33,513 nucleotides of DNA from JAGPHI01 sp036641735 (GTDB lineage: Bacteria > Bacillota > Clostridia > Oscillospirales > Ruminococcaceae). Below the pieces are notes generated by a model. That model searched no databases. It was not told the DNA's origin and was given only the letters and a program-made list of their open reading frames with translations. Numbering within the stretch: position 1 is the first letter of the stretch; the number at the start of each line of letters is the position of its first letter. A program made the position numbers and the translations under genes. Where the stretch lies: the NCBI GenBank assembly GCA_036641735.1, contig JAVWEG010000016.1, positions 1-33,513 on the forward strand, given 5' to 3'. Positions 15,977-23,269 of this stretch are shown one piece after another.

Positions 15977-16771
15977 ATGAAATACAAAGCATACGTGTTT
16001 GACATTGACGGAACTATATTGCAAAACGGCGAAGCAGCGCCCAATATGGCTTTGCAAAATGCCATTAACGCACTACAGCAAAATGGCGCTATCATCATTA
16101 TTGCCACAGGCAGAGCTTTATTTTCAGCTAAAGCGGTGCTTGGCACGATAAAGCCCGATTATTTTATATCCACTAACGGCGCATATATTACAAATAAAAG
16201 CGACAAGATGATATTTGCGCAATATATGACAAGCCAAGAAATGTATGCGCTTGTGGATTTTTGTGATGATTACGAGCTTCCGCTCTCGTTTACATTTAAC
16301 GACGGATATTATATTTACACCGAAACCGAGCGCTATATCAGCGAATACGGTGACAATGCCGAATGTACCGAGTTTATGCGTGACGGCACAGAGCGCGTGC
16401 GGCATCTTATCGATATGCCTTATGGTGCGTGCCTATGTGCAAAAAACGGCAAAGCAGATGAGTTTAACGCAAAATATGCTCATTTGGCACTCAATTTAGT
16501 GCCGTTTGGAAGCAATGATTATTACGACGTTTTTCCAAATAGTGTAAACAAGGCTATCGGCACACAAAAGCTTTTAGATACTTTGTCATTAAATCTCGAA
16601 GACACCATCGCCTTTGGTGACGGCTACAACGATGTAGAGCTACTGCGTGAATGTGGATACGGAGTAGCCGTCGGCTCGCCTTGCTCTGCGCTTGCCGATG
16701 TAGCAAGCGAAATTATAAAAGAAAATGCGCTTGCATTATATCTTTGCCAAAGCTTAAAGGAGAATATTTAA
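15977..16771 (+). CDS. Cof-type HAD-IIB family phosphatase
   Basis: A 264-residue haloacid dehalogenase-superfamily phosphatase of the Cof/IIB subgroup, which acts on sugar phosphates, nucleotides or cofactors. The four HAD motifs are visible: F-D9-I-D11-G-T-I with the nucleophile Asp, I-A-T-G-R, the Lys of SVNKAIG, and G-D-G-Y-N-D-V-E-L. The cap between motifs II and III has the C2B type length. Substrate is unknown; proximity to nagA hints at sugar phosphate but does not prove it. AAAAAGGATAAT precedes the ATG, and the stop overlaps the next start as TAATG. Confidence 0.92.
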   Translation: MKYKAYVFDIDGTILQNGEAAPNMALQNAINALQQNGAIIIIATGRALFSAKAVLGTIKPDYFISTNGAYITNKSDKMIFAQYMTSQEMYALVDFCDDYELPLSFTFNDGYYIYTETERYISEYGDNAECTEFMRDGTERVRHLIDMPYGACLCAKNGKADEFNAKYAHLALNLVPFGSNDYYDVFPNSVNKAIGTQKLLDTLSLNLEDTIAFGDGYNDVELLRECGYGVAVGSPCSALADVASEIIKENALALYLCQSLKENI

Positions 16772-17238
16772 TGTCATTTGCTCCCATTTACAGTGATAAT
16801 TCGCAAATATTAATTCTTGGCTCGTATCCCAGCCCCAAAAGCCGCGAAGTACAGTTTTATTACGGCAACGAACAAAATCGTTTTTGGAAAATGCTAAGTA
16901 ATATTTATAATGTGAATTTGCCAAATGATATAAACGGCAAAAAATCATTAATATTAAATAACAGCCTTGCGCTGTGGGATTCACTTTATTCCTGCGACAT
17001 TAACGGGGCAAGCGATGCGAGCATCACAAATCCTGTAGCCAACGACATTAAAGCATTATGCAGTAATGCAAATATAAAGCGCATATTATGCAATGGTGCC
17101 ACTGCATATAAAATGTATATTAAGTTTAATAATATACACAATATTCAATGTATGCAATTGCCTAGCACCAGCCCTGCAAATGCCGCATACAGCTTAGATA
17201 AGCTCGTTTCATTGTGGAAACCGCAACTTTTATTGTAA
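16771..17238 (+). CDS. DNA-deoxyinosine glycosylase-like protein (uracil-DNA glycosylase superfamily)
   Basis: A 155-residue small protein of the uracil-DNA glycosylase superfamily resembling the family 6 hypoxanthine-DNA glycosylases. It has the LILGSYPSPKSREVQFYYG opening and NRFWKML motif, and the closing LPSTSPANA motif. Such enzymes excise deaminated purines (hypoxanthine) from DNA. The ATG at 16771 overlaps the HAD stop by one base and has AAAGGAG eight bases upstream; the longer open frame to 16651 lies inside the HAD gene and is not likely used. No terminator is evident after it. Confidence 0.85.
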   Translation: MSFAPIYSDNSQILILGSYPSPKSREVQFYYGNEQNRFWKMLSNIYNVNLPNDINGKKSLILNNSLALWDSLYSCDINGASDASITNPVANDIKALCSNANIKRILCNGATAYKMYIKFNNIHNIQCMQLPSTSPANAAYSLDKLVSLWKPQLLL

Positions 17239-17307
17239 TAATGCACTAATATCCCTCTATCAATCAATGTATAATTATTCAAATCATAGAACCGTATAAA
17301 TATTCAT

Positions 17308-17343
17308 AATATGCATTGACAACGCATAAATATGCAGTATAAT
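17308..17343 (+). promoter_or_regulatory. Promoter of the amino-acid ABC operon with flanking AATATGCA repeats
   Basis: TTGACA (17316-17321) and TATAAT (17338-17343), both perfect consensus, are 16 bases apart. Two copies of AATATGCA (17308-17315 and 17329-17336) lie 21 bases apart, one just before the -35 box and one just before the -10 box, so they occupy the same face of the helix and could be operator half-sites. The remaining intergenic sequence from 17239 shows nothing else. Confidence 0.75.
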
Positions 17344-17401
17344 AAGAGCATAGAAAAAATAAAGGCGGCACAAAGCCACCAAAAATATGAGGGGTATTAT
17401 T

Positions 17402-18322
17402 ATGAAAAAGATTAAAGCATTATCGTTAATGGCAAGCGCGCTTATAATGGCAATGGGCATTACCGCCTGTGGCGAAGCTCCTGTGGCAATTTCCGATTCC
17501 GCCGCACCTCAAAGCACAGCGGCACCGTCCACCGATACCACCGCCGTAAGCAGCGCACCTGCATCTGCTCCTGTAGTAAACGGCAACTTAAACGAGCATA
17601 CAGTAGAAGCAATTAAGAAAAAGGGTGTAATCACTTTCGCTACAGAAAGCCAATATGCGCCGATGTGCTTTAAAAATGAAAAAGGCGAAATGATTGGTCT
17701 TGAGCCTGTGTTGATGCAAGCTATAGCCGATGACCTCGGAGTAAAGCTTGAAATTCAAGATATGGCATTTGATAACGTAATCCCATCTGTACAAGCAGGT
17801 GCCGTTGATGTAGGTATGGCAGGGCTTTCTCCTACAGCCAAACGTAAAGAGAGCGTAAATATGACTGATTTTTATAATCACGGTGGGCAAGCAATGATAG
17901 TGCTTACTAAAAACGTAGATGTTTATGCCACTAAAGATGCTATTAAAGGCAAAAACGTTGCCGCGCAAAAAGGCTCTTTACAGCAAACTATCGGCGAAGA
18001 ACAATTCCCTGATGTAAAGCTATCTTTATTCCCTAAGGTACCGCAATGCGCAGAGGAATTAAAAGCAGACAACGTAGCCGCAGTGCTTATGGACGATGTA
18101 TCTGCAAGCCAATATGCTAAAATGAACCCGGGCGTTATCTCTGTAGCCAAAATACCTGTAGAAGTAGACAAAGAAGCAAGCGGCACAAGTGCAGCTACAA
18201 TGAAAGACAACAAAGACCTCACAGACTACATCAACGGTGTTATCAAAAAGCTATGGGACTCTGGCGACCTTGATAAATGGTATCTTGATGCAACAACTGC
18301 CGCAGAAAAAATGGGACTTTAA
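17402..18322 (+). CDS. Amino-acid ABC transporter substrate-binding lipoprotein
   Basis: Extracellular binding lipoprotein of a polar amino-acid importer (SBP family 3). It has a lipoprotein signal: basic MKKIK, hydrophobic stretch and lipobox G-I-T-A-C with the modified Cys at 23. A flexible Ser/Ala/Pro/Thr-rich linker (about 24-62) follows, then the binding domain from KKKGVITFATESQYAPMCF with the DNVIPSVQAGAVDVGMAGLSPTAKR motif typical of family 3. The ATG at 17402 is chosen because GAGGGG lies seven bases upstream; the in-frame ATG at 17387 is part of that leader. First gene of a three-gene importer; ligand not predictable. Confidence 0.93.
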   Translation: MKKIKALSLMASALIMAMGITACGEAPVAISDSAAPQSTAAPSTDTTAVSSAPASAPVVNGNLNEHTVEAIKKKGVITFATESQYAPMCFKNEKGEMIGLEPVLMQAIADDLGVKLEIQDMAFDNVIPSVQAGAVDVGMAGLSPTAKRKESVNMTDFYNHGGQAMIVLTKNVDVYATKDAIKGKNVAAQKGSLQQTIGEEQFPDVKLSLFPKVPQCAEELKADNVAAVLMDDVSASQYAKMNPGVISVAKIPVEVDKEASGTSAATMKDNKDLTDYINGVIKKLWDSGDLDKWYLDATTAAEKMGL

Positions 18323-18341
18323 TATTTAATCGAATTAATCC

Positions 18342-18368
18342 GCCTACAGAGCAGTATGCTCTGTAGGC
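18342..18368 (+). promoter_or_regulatory. Intercistronic hairpin in ABC operon
   Basis: A perfect 12-bp stem (18342-18353 with 18357-18368) closed by a three-base loop lies between the binding-protein and permease genes. No U-tract follows, so it more likely protects the upstream mRNA from 3' exonucleases or partly attenuates transcription. Such elements commonly raise binding-protein output over the membrane components. Confidence 0.75.
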
Positions 18369-18393
18369 TATATAGTTTAAGGGAGTACCTTCT

Positions 18394-19098
18394 ATGGATA
18401 TGAATGCGTTTTTTTCGTTGCCACGGTTATGGGCAATATTTTTAAAATATCGCAACTTTTATTTTGACGGGCTTGCAAACACAATAATATTGTCATTGCT
18501 TGCCGTGCTTTTCGGCTCTTTGCTCGGCTTTATGTTCGCATTTGGACGTATGAGCAAAATTAAGCCGATTAATTGGATATGCTCTGCATACATCACTATA
18601 GTGCAATCCACACCTTTGTTAGTGCAAGTTATGATAATATATTACGGAGCGCTTGCCTTAAAGCTAAAGATACCCGGCAATGCCACAGCCACAAGCTTTT
18701 TGTGGGGTATGGTGGCAGTAGCGCTTAATTCCGGCGGATATATGGGAGAAGTAATACGCTCGGGTATTGGCGCTGTAGACGGCGGACAGATGGAAGCGGC
18801 GCGCGCTATAGGTATGAGAAAAGGCACAGCGATGATAAACGTGGTATTACCGCAGGCAATGCGCAATATTTTACCTGCGCTCGGCAACGAATTTGCCACT
18901 GTTATCAAAGAAACAAGCGTGCTTAGTATGTGTTCTGTAGCTGATATAATGTTCCGCGCTAACGACGTTGCAAGCATTACCTGGAAATATGTAGACTGCT
19001 ATATAATTGCCGCAATTATGTATTTTATAGTGGTATTCCCGTTGTCACAGCTAATGAAATATATCGAGAGGAGGATGAGCCGCAGTGTCACAAGATAA
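18394..19098 (+). CDS. Amino-acid ABC transporter permease (HisM/GlnP type)
   Basis: A 234-residue membrane permease of the His/Glu/Gln/Arg/opine family. Four to five hydrophobic segments surround the conserved opening FDGLANTIILSLLAV and the cytosolic EAA coupling loop (GGQMEAARAIGMRKGTAM, then VVLPQAMRNILPALGNE), which contacts the ATPase. Only one permease gene is present, so the complex is probably a homodimer. AAGGGAG precedes the ATG, and the 3' end overlaps the ATPase gene by 14 bases. Confidence 0.94.
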   Translation: MDMNAFFSLPRLWAIFLKYRNFYFDGLANTIILSLLAVLFGSLLGFMFAFGRMSKIKPINWICSAYITIVQSTPLLVQVMIIYYGALALKLKIPGNATATSFLWGMVAVALNSGGYMGEVIRSGIGAVDGGQMEAARAIGMRKGTAMINVVLPQAMRNILPALGNEFATVIKETSVLSMCSVADIMFRANDVASITWKYVDCYIIAAIMYFIVVFPLSQLMKYIERRMSRSVTR

Positions 19099-19822
19099 GC
19101 TGATAGAAGTAAAAAATCTTGAAAAGCATTTTAAATCCGTGCAAGTGCTAAACGGAATTAATCTTGAGCTTTCAAGAGGCGATGTTCTCGCTATTATAGG
19201 GCCGTCAGGCTCAGGCAAATCCACCTTTTTACGCTGTCTCAATTTATTGGAAACGCCAACGGGCGGCTCTGTAATTTTTGAGGGTGTGGATATCACCGAC
19301 AAAAGCAATGATATAAATAAAACGCGCGAAAAAATAGGTATGGTATTTCAAAACTTTAATCTATTTAACAATATGTGTGTGCTGGACAATATCACCGTAG
19401 GGCCTATGAAGATAAAAGGCATATCCAAAGCCGATGCCGAAAAAAACGCTATGGAGCTTCTTGAACGCGTAGGACTTGCCGATAAAGCACAGGTGTATCC
19501 TATACAATTATCAGGTGGGCAAAAGCAGCGTGTTGCGATAGTGCGCTGTCTTGCTATGAAGCCCGATATAATGCTATTTGACGAGCCGACAAGTGCGCTT
19601 GATCCTGAAATGGTACGCGAAGTGCTTGATGTAATAAAATCACTTGCCGCAGATGGTATGACTATGGCTGTAGTTACCCACGAAATGGGCTTTGCGCGCG
19701 AAGTGGCAAACCGTGTTATATTTATAGACGAGGGCATTATAATGGAAGAAGCACCGCCGTTAGAATTTTTTGCCGCTCCGAAAAGTGCGCGTTTAAAAGA
19801 TTTTTTAAGTAAAGTTTTGTAA
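19085..19822 (+). CDS. Amino-acid ABC transporter ATP-binding protein (GlnQ/HisP type)
   Basis: A 245-residue cytosolic ATPase of a polar amino-acid importer. Visible motifs: Walker A GPSGSGKST (39-47), Q-loop in MVFQNFNLF, signature LSGGQKQRVAI, Walker B IMLFDEPTSALDPE, and the switch His in VVTHEMGFA. The start is a GTG at 19085, overlapping the permease gene, with GAGGATG upstream. The expected Ala-rich helix after the signature reads VRCLAMKPD rather than ARALAMxP, a minor variation. It ends the operon; a terminator follows at 19883. Confidence 0.96.
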   Translation: MSQDKLIEVKNLEKHFKSVQVLNGINLELSRGDVLAIIGPSGSGKSTFLRCLNLLETPTGGSVIFEGVDITDKSNDINKTREKIGMVFQNFNLFNNMCVLDNITVGPMKIKGISKADAEKNAMELLERVGLADKAQVYPIQLSGGQKQRVAIVRCLAMKPDIMLFDEPTSALDPEMVREVLDVIKSLAADGMTMAVVTHEMGFAREVANRVIFIDEGIIMEEAPPLEFFAAPKSARLKDFLSKVL

Positions 19823-19882
19823 TTTATTGTAGCAAGCTGTGCTTTATTTAACATTTATGCACATAAAAAAATTATATATATT

Positions 19883-19926
19883 AAGGCATTAGAGTAAAAA
19901 GATATTTTACTTTAATGTCTTATTTT
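19883..19926 (+). terminator. Intrinsic terminator of the amino-acid ABC operon
   Basis: A 17-bp stem with two G-U pairs (19883-19899 with 19905-19921) and a five-base loop is followed by a T-rich run. The remaining bases 19823-19882 are AT-rich with nothing further to report. Confidence 0.8.
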
Positions 19927-19936
19927 TATTATCTAA

Positions 19937-19966
19937 TGTATATTCCGTCTTTCTCTGCCTAAAATA
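19937..19966 (+). promoter_or_regulatory. Possible sigma-F promoter of the SpoIIQ-like gene
   Basis: TGTATA (19937-19942) and GCCTAAAATA (19957-19966) are 14 bases apart. This resembles the Bacillus forespore sigma-F consensus (GYATA, then GGnnAnAnTW), with the second G of the -10 replaced by C. B. subtilis spoIIQ is sigma-F controlled, which makes the placement sensible; it is an inference from a short match. Confidence 0.35.
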
Positions 19967-20016
19967 ATAGCATTACAGCCGCAATGTCATTATAGCGGCA
20001 AAGGAGAGAGGAATAT

Positions 20017-20739
20017 ATGAACAAGCATAATAAACTATCCGTTCTTTTAAAAGGCAAAGGTTTTTACACGGTGGTGGCTGTAGTAATTATCGGCGCCGCG
20101 CTTGCAAGCTATTTTGCAATAAACAATATGATGAACACGCTTTCGGCTAAACCGAACAGTATTATGGAGGAAAAACAATGGGGCTTAGAGGACACCGAGG
20201 TAGAGAGAAAACAAGACGATATACCAAAACCCTCCGTTATATCGTCACAAGCGCAGAATGTATCGCCATCGCAGGATGCGTCATCAAAGCAATCCACAGC
20301 GCAAAACGCATCTCCTGCGCAGCCAACGCCGCAAACAGCCTCTTATGTGCCGCCGATGTCTTCACAAGTTACGACAGCTTTTAGCGGCGACGAGCTTTGC
20401 TTCAATGAAACAATGTCCGATTGGCGCACGCATAACGGGCAAGATTACAAAGGCAATTTAAACGATTTTGTATCAGCGCCAATGGATGCCGAAATTACCG
20501 CCATTTACGACGATGCACTGTGGGGGCGCGTAGTAGAGCTTAAAAACTCTGAAATCACCGTAAAATTAATGGGATTAAATAACAAAGATGTAGTACAAGT
20601 GGGTGCCGCTGTGCAGCAAGGCTCTACCGTAGGTGCGCTTGGAGAAATACCGTCCGAAGCAAAAGACGGCATACATCTGCACGTAGAGGTGCTGAAAGAT
20701 AATGTGCTGCAAAATCCTGCCGACTATTTTAATAAGTAG
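20017..20739 (+). CDS. spoIIQ: SpoIIQ-like membrane-anchored LytM/M23 domain protein
   Basis: Probably the forespore half of the SpoIIQ-SpoIIIAH channel that links forespore and mother cell during engulfment. The 240 residues comprise a basic cytosolic N terminus, one membrane helix (about 17-35), a low-complexity Ser/Gln/Ala/Pro linker (about 65-118) and an M23/LytM domain (about 120-238). The stretch CFNETMSDWRTHNGQDYKG is typical of SpoIIQ in Clostridia. The zinc-site residues are all there: H139 and D143 (H-x-x-x-D), H220 and H222 (H-x-H). An AAAGGAGAGAGG ribosome binding site precedes the ATG, and a possible sigma-F promoter lies upstream. It could instead be another M23 sporulation protein; spoIID would normally be close but is not here. 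Confidence 0.72.
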   Translation: MNKHNKLSVLLKGKGFYTVVAVVIIGAALASYFAINNMMNTLSAKPNSIMEEKQWGLEDTEVERKQDDIPKPSVISSQAQNVSPSQDASSKQSTAQNASPAQPTPQTASYVPPMSSQVTTAFSGDELCFNETMSDWRTHNGQDYKGNLNDFVSAPMDAEITAIYDDALWGRVVELKNSEITVKLMGLNNKDVVQVGAAVQQGSTVGALGEIPSEAKDGIHLHVEVLKDNVLQNPADYFNK

Positions 20740-20775
20740 TTTTTAGCCTCACGTTTCCTTGAATAATATATTGAA

Positions 20776-20811
20776 ATATGATATCATATAATCTATACAA
20801 ATATATGATAT
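20776..20811 (+). promoter_or_regulatory. AT-rich palindrome and repeat upstream of rfbC
   Basis: ATATGATATCATAT (20776-20789) is a perfect 14-base palindrome abutting a TATAAT box (20787-20792), and its half ATATGATAT recurs at 20803-20811 next to the ribosome binding site. No good -35 lies at normal spacing (TTGAAT at 20759 is 22 bases from the -10), consistent with an activator-dependent or repressed promoter. Inference only. Confidence 0.45.
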
Positions 20812-20821
20812 GAGGTTAAGA

Positions 20822-21394
20822 ATGAGTAAATTTAATTTTCTTAACACCGCTGTAAATGGTGTAATAGTGATAGAGCCTGCCGTATTTGGCGATGCTCGCG
20901 GATATTTTATGGAAACTTATCATAAAGAAGAATTTACCGCCGCCGGCATTACGCGTGAATTTGTACAAGATAATCAAAGCAAAAGCACAAAAGGTGTACT
21001 GCGTGGGCTGCATTTTCAAAAAGACCATACACAAGGCAAGCTTGTTCGCGTAATTTCGGGTGAAGTGTTTGACGTAGCTGTAGATTGCCGCACACATTCC
21101 TCTACCTTTGGCAAATGGGTGGGCGAAACCTTGAGTGCCGAAAATAAAAAGCAGCTATATATTCCCGAGGGCTTTGCGCACGGATTTTTGGTTTTATCAG
21201 ACGAAGCCGAGTTCACTTATAAATGCACAGACATTTATGCACCAAATGCAGAGGGCGGTATAGCTTGGGACGATAAAGATATCGGTATCGTATGGCCTAC
21301 TGTAAATTCAGAGATATTATTGAGCGACAAAGACAAGCTTCATAAGGGCTTTAATGAGCAAACTTATGAATATTTTGATAAATGGCAGGTATAG
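20822..21394 (+). CDS. rfbC: dTDP-4-dehydrorhamnose 3,5-epimerase
   Basis: Third enzyme of dTDP-L-rhamnose synthesis (RmlC), epimerising the 4-keto sugar. The double-stranded beta-helix protein shows the catalytic H64 in GVLRGLHFQ, K73 in QGKLVRV, H120 in PEGFAHGF, Y133 in FTYKCTD and the closing DKDIGIVWP. Length 190 is typical. The ATG at 20822 is chosen because GAGGT lies six bases upstream; the in-frame ATG at 20810 overlaps that site. No rfbA, rfbB or rfbD is near, so the remaining pathway must lie elsewhere. It is followed directly by a glycosyltransferase that could use the product. Confidence 0.93.
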   Translation: MSKFNFLNTAVNGVIVIEPAVFGDARGYFMETYHKEEFTAAGITREFVQDNQSKSTKGVLRGLHFQKDHTQGKLVRVISGEVFDVAVDCRTHSSTFGKWVGETLSAENKKQLYIPEGFAHGFLVLSDEAEFTYKCTDIYAPNAEGGIAWDDKDIGIVWPTVNSEILLSDKDKLHKGFNEQTYEYFDKWQV

Positions 21395-21396
21395 CA

Positions 21397-23259
21397 ATGC
21401 AAGATAATGCTAAACAAGCTAATCCTGCCGAAAAAGATAATGTATTAAAAGCCGTAAAACGTAATATGAGTATCAATCGAATAGCTTCGCTTATAAAGCG
21501 GGGCTATTCGTGCGTTACTAATCGCGGCGCAGAGGCATTAATGCGTGAAATAAGCTTTCGCTTGCACCTTATGACAAAGGGCGAAACTTGGCAGCACCGT
21601 GCTGATATCCCCCTGCATAGAGAGCTTCGTTATCAGGAAAGAAAAGTATTTCCCTCAATGCCGCTTATTTCTGTGATAGTACCTATGTATCTTACCCCCA
21701 CTAAATTTTTAAAGCAAATGATAGGCAGTGTTATTGCGCAAAGCTACTCAAATTGGGAGCTTATTTTGCTGGATGCTTCTGCCGATAAAATGCCAAGCAT
21801 TAAAAATGTAGTATCTAAATTTAAAGATAAGCGCATTGTGTATACAAAGCTTGCTAAAAACTGCGGAATATCCGACAATACTAATATAGGCTTTGGCGAG
21901 GCACAGGGCGAATACATAATAATGCTCGACCACGATGATGTGCTGTCGGCAAATGCACTGTTTGAAGTAGTAAAAGCAATAAACGAGCAAAAAGCTGATT
22001 TTATTTATTCGGACGAAATAGTATTGTCGAGCGATTTGAAAAAGCTGGGCGAATACCATTTTAAGCCCGATTTTTCTCCCGACACCTTGCGTGGCTGTAA
22101 TTATATTACACATTTATGTGCATTTAGCCATAATTTACTGGAAGAAACAGGCTATGAGCGCCGAGCCTATGACGGTGCGCAGGATTACGATTTGTTTTTA
22201 CGTCTCACTGAAAATGCCGAAAAAATATATCATATTCCTAAAGTGTTATATTATTGGCGCAAAGCAAAAGGTAGCACCGCAGATAATATAGAAGCGAAGC
22301 CCTATGCTATAGATGCAGGTGCGCGCGCCGTACAAGACCAGCTTATAAGGCTTAATATCAATGGAAATGTAGAAAGCGTGCAGGGTAGCCCGTGCGCATA
22401 TCGCATAAAATACGATATAATCGGCAGACCGAAAATAAGCGTAATTATCCCTAATAAAGATAATGGCGCTATGCTTTTGCGCTGTCTTGACAGCCTTTAT
22501 TCCAAAGCAGGGCTTGTGTATTTTGAAGTGATTGTAGTGGAAAACAATTCTATTGATCAAGATACCTTTGACATTTATGAAAAAATCGAAAAGCGTTACG
22601 AGAGCTTATCTATTATTAAATATACAGGCCCATTTAATTTTAGTGCCATTTGCAATTACGGAGTGCGCAAGGCTACGGGTAGCCATATTTTGCTTTTGAA
22701 TAATGATATTGAAGTGCTGTCTGAAGGGTTTTTAAAAGAAATGCTTTCTTATTCACAGCGCACAGATATCGGCGCTGTAGGCGCAAAGCTGATTTATCCC
22801 GACGATACTATCCAGCACGCAGGTGTGTTTATTGGGCTTGGCGGCAGTGCAGGACACAATCACAAGGGGCATCCTCGTGCCTCTGGCGGCGATATGTACC
22901 GCCTTGCCACCACACAAAATATGAGTGCCGTAACAGGTGCGTGCCTTATGACCAAAACCTCGCTATATAAAGGCATTGGCGGTCTTGACGAAGAAAACTT
23001 CGCTGTAGCGTATAATGATGTAGACTATTGCTTACAGCTTCGTGATAAAGGCTATCTCAATGTAATGACTCCGTTTGCTGTTGCCTATCATTACGAGAGT
23101 AAGTCTCGCGGCTCCGACACAAACGGCGGCGAAAAGCAAAAGCGATATGAAAAAGAAAAGCTATGCTTTGTAACCAAGTATCACAGCCTTATGGAAAACG
23201 GAGATCCGTATTATAATCCGCACTTAACCTATCTGTACGAAAATTACGGATATAAATAG
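21397..23259 (+). CDS. Tandem-domain family 2 glycosyltransferase
   Basis: A 620-residue cytosolic glycosyltransferase with two GT2 (GT-A fold) domains. Domain 1 (about 85-310) begins PLISVIVPMYL and has the D-x-D type motif L-D-H-D-D; domain 2 (about 340-600) begins PKISVIIPNKDNG, has VVENNSID and the LLLNNDIEVL motif, and an acceptor-side YNDVDYCLQL. The short basic N-terminal extension has no membrane helix. Similar tandem enzymes build rhamnose-containing surface polysaccharides, and the preceding rfbC fits that, but donor and acceptor cannot be read from the sequence. AGG lies a few bases before the ATG at 21397; an upstream ATG at 21382 inside rfbC lacks a ribosome binding site. Confidence 0.88.
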   Translation: MQDNAKQANPAEKDNVLKAVKRNMSINRIASLIKRGYSCVTNRGAEALMREISFRLHLMTKGETWQHRADIPLHRELRYQERKVFPSMPLISVIVPMYLTPTKFLKQMIGSVIAQSYSNWELILLDASADKMPSIKNVVSKFKDKRIVYTKLAKNCGISDNTNIGFGEAQGEYIIMLDHDDVLSANALFEVVKAINEQKADFIYSDEIVLSSDLKKLGEYHFKPDFSPDTLRGCNYITHLCAFSHNLLEETGYERRAYDGAQDYDLFLRLTENAEKIYHIPKVLYYWRKAKGSTADNIEAKPYAIDAGARAVQDQLIRLNINGNVESVQGSPCAYRIKYDIIGRPKISVIIPNKDNGAMLLRCLDSLYSKAGLVYFEVIVVENNSIDQDTFDIYEKIEKRYESLSIIKYTGPFNFSAICNYGVRKATGSHILLLNNDIEVLSEGFLKEMLSYSQRTDIGAVGAKLIYPDDTIQHAGVFIGLGGSAGHNHKGHPRASGGDMYRLATTQNMSAVTGACLMTKTSLYKGIGGLDEENFAVAYNDVDYCLQLRDKGYLNVMTPFAVAYHYESKSRGSDTNGGEKQKRYEKEKLCFVTKYHSLMENGDPYYNPHLTYLYENYGYK

Positions 23260-23269
23260 AGGTTTATTT

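Noticed and set aside
19348..19854. 168-codon minus-strand open frame opposite the ABC ATPase gene
   Set aside because: It is a shadow of a clear ATPase gene with intact motifs; composition follows the complementary codons and no family features are visible.
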